Assembly: GCA_021521415.1 (NCBI GenBank) | Contig: JAIQDT010009098.1 | Location: 1 to 64,000, forward strand | DNA: 64,000 bases | Direction: 5' to 3' | DNA from: Bidens hawaiensis | Taxonomy: Eukaryota; Streptophyta; Magnoliopsida; Asterales; Asteraceae | Part shown: piece by piece, positions 10,527 through 20,896 of the stretch | Layout: each line of letters opens with the position of its first letter | Position numbering within the stretch: position 1 is the stretch's first letter | Notes under the pieces: model-generated | Seen by the model: only the letters and a program-made list of their open reading frames with translations | Databases searched by the model: none | Told to the model about the DNA's origin: nothing | Translations under genes and position numbers: made by a program

Positions 10527-12088
10527 TTAAAAAAAACTAGATAATGTTTAGCATGTTATTTGTAGTCATAACTCTATATATATAACTAGTATATACATAT
10601 ACAAACATGTAAAACAAACAAATAACAAAAAAGCTCGAGCTAGACTTAGACGTGTTCATATCACTCAGAGCTCATGACCTGTGAAAAGAAAAGGCACCCC
10701 ATCTCTTGGCTCGACAGGAGTTTTAGAAACAAAAATGGAACCATAATCAAAAACAAATGCACCGATCCTATATGTATCTAAAAAACTATTCGACGTCTAA
10801 TAAGCTCGTAATATAAATCCTAAAAACATATCTTTAAAACTAAACAATATCATTTGCAGTATTAAATATAAGAACACATACCATAACGACTAATTCATAG
10901 CTATAAGTCTTCAATGTTAAAAAAATAAATAAATAAAATGTTTCACCCAAAAACACAACTAATAGTCGGAATACTGAAATAAATTTAATAAATTAGTAAC
11001 AGTGCATAGAGTTACATTAAGATTGAGGTTTTCCTATACACATGACTGGGGTATGTGTTTCTGTTCACCACTCGCAATTGTAATCTGTCAGTCGTTAATC
11101 ACTTATCGCAATCTAAACGCAACTGGTTGTCTCGATATAACATGCACGAGATTCCAGCAACTGCATAAAGATGAAAACCCTGGCTCACGTGTCATCGTGT
11201 CAATATTCCAGTGGTTCGATTACAATGTTTTTGATGAGCTAGTAGCGGTCTCGGAACGAAAAGGGGATAATAATTTTGACAAATTGTCCGATGGTTAGTT
11301 TGTTATAACTAAACAAAAGTTGGTCTATATTTTGATGATTTAGACACGACTTTAAAAAAATGTGACATGTATCCAAAAATGGAGAATGATTCAGTGAGAA
11401 ACATCAATATCAGCTCCAACTCTTAAGCAAGTCAAGTCACTCGTTAGCTACCCAAGATCACTTCACTAAAAGCTAGTTTTTAGTTGAGCTTAAACAAACC
11501 CTAGCTTACATTGAAATTCATTTATTAAACGAACTCAAGTGCAAGCTCCAGATATCGAGCCTGACAACCTACACGCCACACGAGCCTTTATCAATATATT
11601 ATATATTTTACACAATAACAATAATTATGCATAGAGCCTATAGAGGTTATAACTTTATAAACTAATCTTAAATATATATAAACGAAACCATTAAATGCTC
11701 TCTGGTTGCTTCCTACATTCTTCCAAGCCACCAGATTGTTTTATTTGTAAATAGAAGTTTCTCATGCATTTGATCCGAATTCATAGGTATGTGTCTTACC
11801 AAACATTTTATATGAAAATCTTATAAAATATGATATACTAAAAATTATTAATATTCGATTTAAAAAAAAAGATATTTAGGAAACAAATTATAGTAAAAAA
11901 AATAAGAGGGTCATGAGACTCACCAAACCCAGATAGATTTTAAACCGCGTTAGAACATCTAATTTATTTGTGTAACCCTTTCATCAACTGTAAGTATATT
12001 ATTAACTTTCTTACAATAAATAAAATTAAAATCCAAAAACATATTTAAATATTAGAAACGGATAATGTAAGACAATCCCCTTCAGTAA
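10527..12088. other. Gene-free AT-rich DNA
   Basis: No recognisable gene. A 98-codon frame at 11002-11298 has no motif and lies in ordinary AT-rich sequence. The stretch 11400-11580 contains 'gagctt/aagctc' words of a dispersed repeat seen elsewhere in the window. Confidence 0.4.
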
Positions 12089-12234
12089 GGCGGGAATTCA
12101 TAGTTACCTAAATCGCGGTACACTACGATACGGGAACGAAATACGGGTACGCAATTCGCTCAAAGGTGACGTATTCGGTACGGAAGGAATAGGTTCATTT
12201 CGGTACGAACCGGTACGGTGTTCCATAGAATCTG

Positions 12235-12611
12235 TGATACAATACCAAGGAAATCTCAGGCAATAAAGATGTATTCTAGAAGGAAAAAGAAGAAAATCAG
12301 GACAACTGTTACTAACCAGCAATTCAATGCTATTTTTGGCAGCTTGTTTAACCCATTCGGGTATATTTAGCAATGATCAGCTGGAAATCAATTATCATAA
12401 TTCTAGAGGCAATTGTGCCACAATTCTAGGATCTGCTACTTTACAATTCTTATTATAAATAGGCAGACTAGTTAGGTGTTTTATCATCTTATTATTGTTT
12501 TTCACTATCATTATTGTAATTGGAGTCCTTGCCCCTCTCGAATCGGGCCTTATCTTTTCTATTGGAATAAAAACTAGTCTGCAATCGTTTCTTATTTCTT
12601 TGTTCCTATCA
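12235..12611 (+). repeat. 5' LTR of the gypsy element
   Basis: 377 bp from TGATAC to CTATCA. A TATAAATA box lies at about 12453-12460, with the expected transcription start about 30 bp downstream. Confidence 0.92.
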
Positions 12612-12647
12612 TTGGTTCCATTGCCGGGAAACGAAGAGCAAACCACG

Positions 12648-15600
12648 ATGGTGCAGACCCGAGGCAGTTCAGGAGAAAACAACCCGCCAACAGATTACCT
12701 AGCGGCACAATTGGCAGAAATAGCAGCACGGTTGGAGTGTGTAGAGTCCATGAAAGAAGATCTGGCAGCACTGAAAGCCGGTGATAATTCAAAAGGCAGT
12801 CGAAAAGAAGAAGGAGAAAGCCATTGGAGGAGTAGGCAACACTTCCGTCCCTACAACAAAATTGATTTTCCCACTTTTAGCGGGGGAGATCCACGTGGCT
12901 GGTTACTAAAGGCAGAAAAATATTTCAAGTACTACCACATTCCAGATGAGGAAAAAGTAGAAGTAGCATCAATGCATTTGGAGGGAGATGCCTTAGATCT
13001 CTATTCGTGGTTTGCCAATGACCAACCCATAACCTTTTGGGAAGAATTATCCCAAATTTTTACAAAGAATTTCGGTCCAGCCGAATTCCAAAATCCAGAC
13101 GAGTACCTTTGTAGTGTTAAGCAAACAGGTACGGTTAATGAATATCGGCAAGAATTTGCTAAACGTTCTTCCCGAGTTTCAAATTGGCCGGACCATTGCT
13201 TATTGGGGGTGTTTCTAAATGGACTTAAAGAAGAACTGAAAGCTGATGTTAGGATACATAAGCCTAGAACCGTTTACAACGCAATGAGTTTAGCACTAGA
13301 GTTTGAATCTAAACTCACTCATTCTCGCTCTGTCCGAAATACAGCCGCTTCTATCCATAACAAAACCTCCTATTCTGAATCCCGACCCAATGGTCCTTCG
13401 AACCATAACCCTACTACTAATCCAGCCCGAAACAATCATATATCGGACACTGAGAAACAACAAAGATATTTGAAAGGAGAATGCTTTAGATGTGGCGGTA
13501 AATATGGTCCTGGGCATAGGTGTAAAACTGGAACACTCAAGGTGTTGGAGGTAGAAGAAGTTGAGGAAGAAACCTGTGTAGATGGTGACGGGGCTGATTC
13601 AGATCGTGATGGTACTGCGGAGATCAGCCTGCACGCTATATTGGGCAAAATCCATCCCTTGACTATGAAAATCAAAGGTATGTTACATTCAACCGAGGTT
13701 TTGGTTTTGTTGGATGGGGGGTCTACTCATAATTTTATCTCTGATATTCTCATTAACGAGCTTCAATTGCCTACGCAACCGGTTGCACCCTTTGGGGTAC
13801 AAATTGGCAATGGAGACATCATCCGTTGTAGTAAGATATGCAAAGATTTGCAGTTGGAGGTTGATGACCTTAAAATTATTCAAGATTTTCATCCATTTTC
13901 TTTGGGAGGCGCAGATTTGGTTTTGGGGATTCAATGGTTAGCCACTTTAAACACGGTACAAGCTAACTGGAATGAATTGTTTATGGTGTTCTCAATTGAA
14001 GGGAAAAAATATAAGCTGCGAGGTATTGAATCAGGCCCTCAAAAGTCTTCAAGTTTTCAACACTTAGCCATTGAACCCATTTCTACACCTGCAATACACA
14101 CCAGTTTTCAATCCATTGTCAACCAATACCGGGCTGTTTTCGAGGAACCTACACAATTACCCCCTACCCGCTCTCAAACTCATTCCATTTCCTTGCTGCC
14201 CAACACCTGTCCACCCAATATCAGACCATATCGATACCCGTATTCCCAGAAAAATGAAATCGAAAAGCAGGTCGCTCAACTCTTGACTGATGGTTTCATA
14301 CAACCAAGCACAAGTCCTTTTTCTAGTCCAGTGTTGTTGGTAAGGAAAAAAGATAATTCATGGAGGATGTGTGTGGATTATAGGGCTCTTAACAAAGCTA
14401 CGGTGGCCGATAAATACCCGATCCCAAACATTGATGAATTATTAGACGAGTTATATGGTGCAACAATTTTTTCAAAACTGGACCTGCGATCAGGCTATTA
14501 TCATATCAGAATGGCACCCGAAGACATTGAAAAGACAGCTTTTCGCACTCATTCCGGACATTATGAGTTCAAAGTTATGCCTTTTGGACTAACCAACGCT
14601 CCTTCAACCTTTCAGGCTGTTATGAATGACTTATTTCGACCATTTTTACGTCGTTTTATCCTTGTTTTCTTTGATGATATTTTAATTTACAGTGCCAACG
14701 TTGAACAGCATCAAGAACACTTAGCCCAAGCCTTGAAGTTATTGCAAGACCACAAATTTTTTGCTAAGATGTCCAAATGCTATTTTGGTCAAAACCAGGT
14801 TTTTTTTCTGGGTCATGTCATCAATCGGCATGGAGAAGGCGTGGAGGAAGAAAAGATAGCAGCAGTTCGGTCGTGGCCTATACCCACAAATGTTAAACAA
14901 ATGCGAGGATTCTTGGGGCTGACCGGCTACTATAGAAGATTTGTCAAGAACTATGGGATCATCGCACGACCACTGACGGCTTTAACAAAAAAGGACGGTT
15001 TTGTGTGGTCCGACGCAGCATCGGCCGCTTTCGAGGCCTTGAAACAGGCTTTAATGTCGACTCCTGTTCTATCCCTCCCAGATTTTTCTAAAACCTTCGT
15101 GGTTGAGTGTGATGCATCTTCCGAGGGTATAGGTGCTATTTTGTCTCAAAATGATCACCCAGTAGCATACTTCAGCAAAGGTTTCTCCCCTTCAAACAAA
15201 TTCAAATCAGCTTATGATCGAGAATTGCTGGCTCTAGTAATGACAGTTCAAAAATGGAGTCATTACTTGTTAGGACGCCACTTTATTATTCGGACAGACC
15301 ATTACACGTTACAGTTTTTGTTGGAACAGCGGATTACCACCACTGAACAACAAAGATTGTTGTTAAAACTAATGCCATTTGATTTTTCCATTGTTCACAA
15401 AGCAGGAAAAGAAAACAAAGGGGCAGATGCACTATCTAGGCGACCACATTCAAGAGAGTTCTTAGCACTTATAACTCCCTATTGTGTTGAAATTGAAGAG
15501 ATCAAAGCTGGATTACACACTGATCCCGTGACTAACAACTGGATCCGCAAGTTGAATGAGGCTCCGGATGGTGACACTGAATTTACTTTGGTAAATCAAC

Positions 15601-17078
15601 TCTTATTTTACCAAGGTAAATTAGTGATACCCGATATTCCCAATCTACGGCTCAAATTATTGCAGGAGGCACATGATACCCTAAGCGGTGGGCACGGAGG
15701 ATTTTTAAAGACTTACAAAAGGCTGTCCACATGGTATTATTGGCCCAAAATGAAGAATGATATCCGTTTGTTTGTACAACAATGTGTTGTGTGCCAACAA
15801 CAAAAGTATCAAGCTTTATCCCCAGCCGGTCTTCTTCAGCCCCTGCCCATTCCCGAGCGAATATGGGAAGATTTGTCAATGGACTTCATTGTGGGCCTGC
15901 CACCTTCTAACCGAGCTGATACTATCCTGGCTGTGGTGGACAGATTGAGTAAATATGCACATTTTATGTGCTTATCTCATCCATACACAGCCAAACATGT
16001 TGCTGCTGTTTTTTGCAAAGAAGTTATTCGGTTACACGGGTTCCCTAGATCTATTGTTTCAGACCGTGATGTGATTTTTATCAGTCATTTCTGGCAAGAA
16101 CTCTTTCGTTTAAGTCACACAAAACTCAAACTGAGCACAAGTTACCACCCCCAAACAGATGGTCAAACAGAGGTCTTGAACCGATGTTTGGAAGCCTATT
16201 TGCGTTGTTTTACAAGTGAACAGCCGAAGAAATGGAGCGAGTATTTAGCATGGGCAGAATACTCATATAACACTGGCTATCATACAGCAACGGGCACAAC
16301 TCCCTTTGCAGCGGTCTATGGGCGAGAACCTCCTCAGTTGTTGCCTTACATGGTGGGAGAAACCCCAAATGCTGAGCTGGAACAGCAGCTAATTGATCGG
16401 GACCATATGTTAAAGCTCCTCCGCGATAACCTCCAAAAAGCCCAAAGCCGCATGAAGAATCAAGCCAATACGAAGAGACGAGACGTCACTTTTCAAGTTG
16501 GAGACTTTGTGTTTTTGAAAATACAACCATATCGGCAGAAAACACTTGCTAAGCGGAAATATGAGAAACTTTCACCCATATTTTTTGGCCCATACCGCAT
16601 CAAAAAAGTCATTGGTCCCGTTTCATATGAATTGGAACTTCCTCCTGAGGCACGAATTCACCCCATTTTTCATGTTTCAATGCTTAAATGGGCACATGGG
16701 GACTACTCCTCTACTCCAACCCCTCCATTACCTCTTACCAACGACTGGGAGTTACATGTCCAACCAGCTGCCATTTTGGATCATCGTTGGACCAGTGCAG
16801 CGGGTAAGGCTGTTCTGGAAGTTCTGGTTTCTTGGGAAACTCGCCCAGTAGAGGAGTCTACTTGGGAACCATACGATCTGTTAGCTGAGCAGTTCCCTCA
16901 TTTCAGGCTTGAGGACAAGGCAAATTTCCAGGCGGGAAGTAATGATACAATACCAAGGAAATCTCAGGCAATAAAGATGTATTCTAGAAGGAAAAAGAAG
17001 AAAATCGGGACAACTGTTACTAACCAGCAATTCAATGCTATTTTTGGCAGCTTGTTTAACCCATTCGGGTATATTTAG
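12648..17078 (+). CDS. Ty3/gypsy Gag-Pol polyprotein with chromodomain-like tail
   Basis: A single frame of 1476 residues, started at the ATG 36 bp after the LTR (M-V-Q-T-R-G). Order: Gag capsid (about 80-220); CCHC-like knuckle C-F-R-C-G-G-K-Y-G-P-G-H-R-C (278-292); aspartic protease near 355; reverse transcriptase with F-F-D-D-I-L-I-Y near 675; RNase H (about 816-937, F-V-V-E-C-D-A-S start, H-K-A-G-K-E-N-K-G-A-D-A-L-S end); integrase HHCC zinc finger (about 1005-1054); integrase core with D near 1078, D near 1138 and E near 1174; C-terminal chromodomain-like segment with L-V-S-W-E-T and S-T-W-E-P. Two oddities: the protease motif reads L-L-D-G-G-S instead of D-S-G, and the stop lies inside the 3' LTR, so the LTR encodes the last 45 residues including S-R-R-K-K-K-K. 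All other catalytic residues are present. Confidence 0.93.
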   Translation: MVQTRGSSGENNPPTDYLAAQLAEIAARLECVESMKEDLAALKAGDNSKGSRKEEGESHWRSRQHFRPYNKIDFPTFSGGDPRGWLLKAEKYFKYYHIPDEEKVEVASMHLEGDALDLYSWFANDQPITFWEELSQIFTKNFGPAEFQNPDEYLCSVKQTGTVNEYRQEFAKRSSRVSNWPDHCLLGVFLNGLKEELKADVRIHKPRTVYNAMSLALEFESKLTHSRSVRNTAASIHNKTSYSESRPNGPSNHNPTTNPARNNHISDTEKQQRYLKGECFRCGGKYGPGHRCKTGTLKVLEVEEVEEETCVDGDGADSDRDGTAEISLHAILGKIHPLTMKIKGMLHSTEVLVLLDGGSTHNFISDILINELQLPTQPVAPFGVQIGNGDIIRCSKICKDLQLEVDDLKIIQDFHPFSLGGADLVLGIQWLATLNTVQANWNELFMVFSIEGKKYKLRGIESGPQKSSSFQHLAIEPISTPAIHTSFQSIVNQYRAVFEEPTQLPPTRSQTHSISLLPNTCPPNIRPYRYPYSQKNEIEKQVAQLLTDGFIQPSTSPFSSPVLLVRKKDNSWRMCVDYRALNKATVADKYPIPNIDELLDELYGATIFSKLDLRSGYYHIRMAPEDIEKTAFRTHSGHYEFKVMPFGLTNAPSTFQAVMNDLFRPFLRRFILVFFDDILIYSANVEQHQEHLAQALKLLQDHKFFAKMSKCYFGQNQVFFLGHVINRHGEGVEEEKIAAVRSWPIPTNVKQMRGFLGLTGYYRRFVKNYGIIARPLTALTKKDGFVWSDAASAAFEALKQALMSTPVLSLPDFSKTFVVECDASSEGIGAILSQNDHPVAYFSKGFSPSNKFKSAYDRELLALVMTVQKWSHYLLGRHFIIRTDHYTLQFLLEQRITTTEQQRLLLKLMPFDFSIVHKAGKENKGADALSRRPHSREFLALITPYCVEIEEIKAGLHTDPVTNNWIRKLNEAPDGDTEFTLVNQLLFYQGKLVIPDIPNLRLKLLQEAHDTLSGGHGGFLKTYKRLSTWYYWPKMKNDIRLFVQQCVVCQQQKYQALSPAGLLQPLPIPERIWEDLSMDFIVGLPPSNRADTILAVVDRLSKYAHFMCLSHPYTAKHVAAVFCKEVIRLHGFPRSIVSDRDVIFISHFWQELFRLSHTKLKLSTSYHPQTDGQTEVLNRCLEAYLRCFTSEQPKKWSEYLAWAEYSYNTGYHTATGTTPFAAVYGREPPQLLPYMVGETPNAELEQQLIDRDHMLKLLRDNLQKAQSRMKNQANTKRRDVTFQVGDFVFLKIQPYRQKTLAKRKYEKLSPIFFGPYRIKKVIGPVSYELELPPEARIHPIFHVSMLKWAHGDYSSTPTPPLPLTNDWELHVQPAAILDHRWTSAAGKAVLEVLVSWETRPVEESTWEPYDLLAEQFPHFRLEDKANFQAGSNDTIPRKSQAIKMYSRRKKKKIGTTVTNQQFNAIFGSLFNPFGYI

Positions 17079-17318
17079 CAATGATCAGCTGGAAATCAAT
17101 TATCATAATTCTAGAGGCAATTGTGCCACAATTCTAGGATCTGCTACTTTACAATTCTTATTATAAATAGGCAGACTAGTTAGGTGTTTTATCATCTTAT
17201 TATTGTTTTTCACTGTCATTATTGTAATTGGAGTCCTTGCCTCTCTCGAATCGGGCCTTATCTTTTCTATTGGAATAAAACTAGTCTGCAATCGTTTCTT
17301 ATTTCTTTGTTCCTATCA
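16943..17318 (+). repeat. 3' LTR of the gypsy element
   Basis: 376 bp, nearly identical to the 5' LTR. Its first 136 bp are translated as the C-terminus of the polyprotein; the stop is TAG at 17076-17078. Confidence 0.92.
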
Positions 17319-17323
17319 ATCTG

Positions 17324-17883
17324 GTTCAGTGTACCCGATTTAAAACATAAATTACCAAAATACATAATTACATATTACCAAAACATTAATTCTATAGCAG
17401 ATAATCAAATGTCATATCCAAAGCTAAAATTCCATAACATATTATCCAAAAGAGATTATCCATATTCCATAACATATTACAATATTATGCATAGTTCCAT
17501 AAGAACCATAGCAGATTATCCACAACAATTTCAGAAATTGAATACAAAAAACTGAAATTGAAGAGGAGAAAGGTAAATTGAGGATTTAATTTTGAGGAAT
17601 TGGTGAATTGATGATATAATGTGGTGTTTTGGATCAATAGATATAGATGATATAATGTTCTAAAGACTGAAGTCTGAACTCTGAAATCACCTTGAAAATA
17701 GGTACGCTGGTGGAATCGAAGTGGCTATACCCATTTCCTGCCAAAAACGTAGTTGATCAAAAGCGTGCCCAATTTTAAGGGAACGCTAAAAATCAGGCAA
17801 CCTTAATCGATCGGAACGCTAAAAAAACGATTGGAAACACGATTTCATTATTGTATTGATTGATTAAATTTCTAAATTGGATC
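17324..17883. other. Interior of the host element between the two retrotransposons
   Basis: 560 bp without a gene. Words such as CCATAACATATTA and GCAGATTATCCA recur between 17390 and 17525. Confidence 0.4.
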
Positions 17884-18182
17884 TGTTGGGTTCGTAGGCC
17901 TTGTTGGCCCGGTTTATTATATGAAGTCAAAAGAGGAGACGGGTGTGGGCGGTCGGGCCCAAGCCCGGCCCGGTTTAGATTTCTTGCATAATAATTTACT
18001 AACCCTAGTTCAGTCTCTATATAAACAACATTATGTACTTGTAATATTTGTCACTCAATAAAGATATACCTAGTTGCCACCCGTGGACGTAGGTCAGTTT
18101 AGACCGAACCACGTTAAATCCTCGTGTTCGTTTACTGCTTTCGTGTGTGTGTTCAGTTTCGTGTGTGCGTTTAATCCTAACA
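17884..18182 (+). repeat. 5' LTR of the copia element
   Basis: 299 bp. A TATATAAA box at about 18018-18025 precedes the likely transcription start. Confidence 0.92.
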
Positions 18183-18930
18183 AGTGGTATCTAGAGCTTA
18201 GGTTTGTTTCACACGAAGAACTCATTGAACCGTTTCTTACGCCGTCGCGTCACCGCTAGCAGTCGCTAGGGTTCCGCCGTCGCCGTCGTTATTTCTTATT
18301 GCCGCAGTAGCGCCGCTAGAAGAAATCGCCGAAGATCGTTATTATCAGGTTCTGTTATTATTTTCTGAAAGCAATATTATCATCCACCATCGTGTGCCGT
18401 TGCAGAAGAAGACCCTTTTTTTGTTTTGTCTAGTTTTCCCATAAACGTGGAGAATTGTGACCAAATTTTGTTTTGGTTTGACCTACCACCTTTGGGCCGT
18501 AAAATAGCAGCCCATATTTGGCAAAATCAACTTATTTAGTTTGTGCCACAAATAAAGAGCAGTAGGCTTGTTTTGTTTGAGTTTTGTGGGTTTTTTTGGC
18601 AGTTTGGCCTTTTATATTTTATTTGGGGGTCGAGATTCTATTTTGCAAAGTACGAGTCAAGAATAGTTGAATCAAGATCCTATTTTTCGTTGAAGAACAG
18701 TTTTAAGTCAGAAGAAGCGTTAAAGAAACGGAGAACCAGTGCCAACCGCGTTTGTCAGGTTTTATCGTTTCAGTTTAAAGTTTCAGTTTCTGATTTTCAG
18801 TTCGTATTTCCGCTGCGTATAAATAGGTTGATTTTTTAACAGAGTTCAGTAGAACAGTCGTTAAGTTCAGGCCCGTGCCATTGCTGTGTCTATCTCTGTT
18901 TTTATCCAGTTTTTCGTTTTAGTCATTGTT

Positions 18931-20499
18931 ATGGCAGAAGACGGAAAGGTTTCGATACAGAAGTTTGACGGACAGAAGTTCGGTTGGTGGAAGATGCAGA
19001 TTGAGGCACTACTTTGTCAGAAAGACTTGGATGTAGTGTTTGAGGATGAAAAACCAGAAAAGTTGTCAGAAGCAGATTGGAAGAAGTTAGACAAGAAAGC
19101 TAGGGCTTGTATTACATTGTCGTTGTCGGAAGATGTGGCGTTTAACGTCATGAAAGAAACCACAGCCCGTGGTATGATGGACGCACTATCCAACATGTAT
19201 GAGAAGCCTTCGGCAGCGAATAAGGTCTATCTTATCCAAGAGCTAGTGACAACAAGAATGAAAGAGGGTGGGTCAGTTACAACTCATATCAATAATCTTA
19301 ATTCGATCTTGTCCCGCTTAGTGTCAGTTGACATTAAGTTTGATGATGAAGTTCAAGGCCTCTTGTTATTATCCTCTTTGCCCGACAGTTGGTCGCAAAC
19401 AGTGACTGCAGTTTGTAGTTCGTCTACAAATATTACTTTCGATGGGATTCGAGATCTGATTCTGGGAGAAGATTCAAGACGCAGAAGTTCAGGTGAATCA
19501 TCAGGCAATATGCTAGTCACAGAAGGTAGAGGTAGGGGAAAACAGCGAGGCAGTGGGAGCAGGAAGAGGAGTCAGTCTAAGACTCGTAAGGATATTGAAT
19601 GTTGGGGTTGTAAAGAGAAAGGACACTTCAGGAATCAGTGTCCGAGTGGTAAGAAAGAGGTGAACGTTACAGAAGACGACACAGATGACGGGGTCAGTAG
19701 TGATGAGGCTTTGGTTTGTAGTGTTGAGAGTAGCGTTGATGCTTGGGTGATGGATTCTGGTGCATCGTTTCATGCCACTCACTGTAGTGAAACGATGAAG
19801 AATCTTAAATTTGGGGATTTTGGAAAGGTTCGACTAGCGAATGATGATATTTTAGAGGTTACGGGTATGGGAGACGTTGATTTGATAACTTCAGCCGGTA
19901 CTTCTTGGACTTTGAAAGACGTGAGGGTTATTCCAAGTTTGAAGAAACGTTTGATTTCAGTTGGGCAGTTGGATGACCAAGGGCACGATGTTAAGTTCGG
20001 GAATGGGCAGTGGAAAGTAGTCAAAGGGAATCTCGTTGTTGCTCGTGGAAAGAAAATTGGTTCATTGTATATGGTCGGCATGTCATCAAAAGGAGTGGAT
20101 CCAGTTTTGGTGAAAGACAAAATCCGGTTCACAGAATCTCGTGGGCAGAAGAAGGTTCGTTTTGCAAGTAACAAACCCAGAGCCAAAGTGAAGATTCAGG
20201 ATGAACGAGCTAGGAAGGTTAAATCAGTTGGGGGACATCGTGACAGTGGGAGCACAGGTCGTGTTTCAGTTACAGTTCCAGGTCGACAGTGGATTAAGAA
20301 AACCAGTATTCCAGCTGTAAAAGTCTCTCCAATGAATTACTTGTTGAATATGGAGAGTGTTTGTTCTCAGGTTATCTCAGGATCCGGTAGTTCGTTACAG
20401 TGGGAGCCGGTAGGGACAGAGAATGGGTCAGGGGCAGTTTCAGCCGTGACTGACGTGTTGGAGCTCCGGGGAGCTTCAACGGGCCTTCAGGTTAATTGA
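18931..20499 (+). CDS. Copia Gag-protease polyprotein lacking the rest of Pol
   Basis: 522 residues from M-A-E-D-G-K (an in-frame ATG, chosen because copia Gag begins this way) to TGA at 20497-20499. Residues 1-190 are a copia-type Gag (UBN2-like), rich in Lys/Asp/Leu with the F-G-W-W-K-M-Q-I-E-A-L motif near 15-30. A basic linker (R-G-R-G-K-Q-R-G) precedes the CCHC knuckle C-W-G-C-K-E-K-G-H-F-R-N-Q-C (about 223-237). The protease site M-D-S-G-A-S-F-H-A-T lies near 275, and the GAG-pre-integrase-like region with L-I-S-V-G-Q-L-D near 345. After about residue 390 the frame carries a basic Ser/Val-rich tail that matches no Pol domain I recognise, so integrase, RT and RNase H have been replaced while the frame stayed open. 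Confidence 0.85.
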   Translation: MAEDGKVSIQKFDGQKFGWWKMQIEALLCQKDLDVVFEDEKPEKLSEADWKKLDKKARACITLSLSEDVAFNVMKETTARGMMDALSNMYEKPSAANKVYLIQELVTTRMKEGGSVTTHINNLNSILSRLVSVDIKFDDEVQGLLLLSSLPDSWSQTVTAVCSSSTNITFDGIRDLILGEDSRRRSSGESSGNMLVTEGRGRGKQRGSGSRKRSQSKTRKDIECWGCKEKGHFRNQCPSGKKEVNVTEDDTDDGVSSDEALVCSVESSVDAWVMDSGASFHATHCSETMKNLKFGDFGKVRLANDDILEVTGMGDVDLITSAGTSWTLKDVRVIPSLKKRLISVGQLDDQGHDVKFGNGQWKVVKGNLVVARGKKIGSLYMVGMSSKGVDPVLVKDKIRFTESRGQKKVRFASNKPRAKVKIQDERARKVKSVGGHRDSGSTGRVSVTVPGRQWIKKTSIPAVKVSPMNYLLNMESVCSQVISGSGSSLQWEPVGTENGSGAVSAVTDVLELRGASTGLQVN

Positions 20500-20597
20500 T
20501 GAGAAGGCGGTGGCAACTAGAAGAAGTTTAATGTTCAGATTACAGAAGTACAATCAGGAGTGCAGACGAGAGTACTCAAGGCCTCCGAGTGGGAGAT

Positions 20598-20896
20598 TGT
20601 TGGGTTCGTAGGCCTTGTTGGCCCGGTTTATTATATGAAGTCAAAAGAGGAGACGGGTGTGGGCGGTCGGGCCCAAGCCCGGCCCGGTTTAGATTTCTTG
20701 CATAATAATTTACTAACCCTAGTTCAGTCTCTATATAAACAACATTATGTACTTGTAATATTTGTCACTCAATAAAGATATACCTAGTTGCCACCCGTGG
20801 ACGTAGGTCAGTTTAGACCGAACCACGTTAAATCCTCGTGTTCGTTTACTGCTTTCGTGTGTGTGTTCAGTTTCGTGTGTGCGTTTAATCCTAACA
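20598..20896 (+). repeat. 3' LTR of the copia element
   Basis: 299 bp, identical to 17884-18182. Confidence 0.92.

Larger units (their letters stand above)
12235..17318 (+). mobile_element. Intact Ty3/gypsy chromovirus-type LTR retrotransposon (Reina-like), 5.1 kb
   Basis: LTRs at 12235-12611 (377 bp) and 16943-17318 (376 bp) start TGATAC and end CTATCA. By eye they differ at about three substitutions and one A indel. The element is flanked by a perfect 5-bp duplication ATCTG (12230-12234 and 17319-17323). A primer-binding site TGGTTCCATTGCCGGG (12613-12628), most like a tRNA-Asp complement, follows the 5' LTR, and a purine-rich GGCGGGAAG tract precedes the 3' LTR. One continuous gag-pol frame fills the interior. 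Small size, short LTRs and a chromodomain-like tail point to the Reina clade. Confidence 0.93.
17884..20896 (+). mobile_element. Non-autonomous Ty1/copia element encoding only Gag and protease, identical LTRs
   Basis: Two 299-bp LTRs (17884-18182 and 20598-20896), each from TGTTGGG to CCTAACA, are identical base for base as read. The flanks are GGATC (17879-17883) and TGATC (20897-20901), a 5-bp duplication with one difference. TGGTATCTAGAGC (18185-18197) is a primer-binding site for initiator-Met tRNA, and GAGTGGGAGA lies before the 3' LTR. The interior has gag and protease but no integrase, reverse transcriptase or RNase H. Identical LTRs mean very recent movement, which must have used enzymes from another copia element. 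Confidence 0.92.

Noticed and set aside
11002..11298. 98-codon plus-strand frame
   Set aside because: No domain, no signal peptide, no splice context, and surrounded by AT-rich repeat DNA.
12104..12373. Minus-strand frame reading across the 5' LTR border
   Set aside because: It spans the host/LTR junction and reappears as a shadow in the 3' LTR at 16881-17081.
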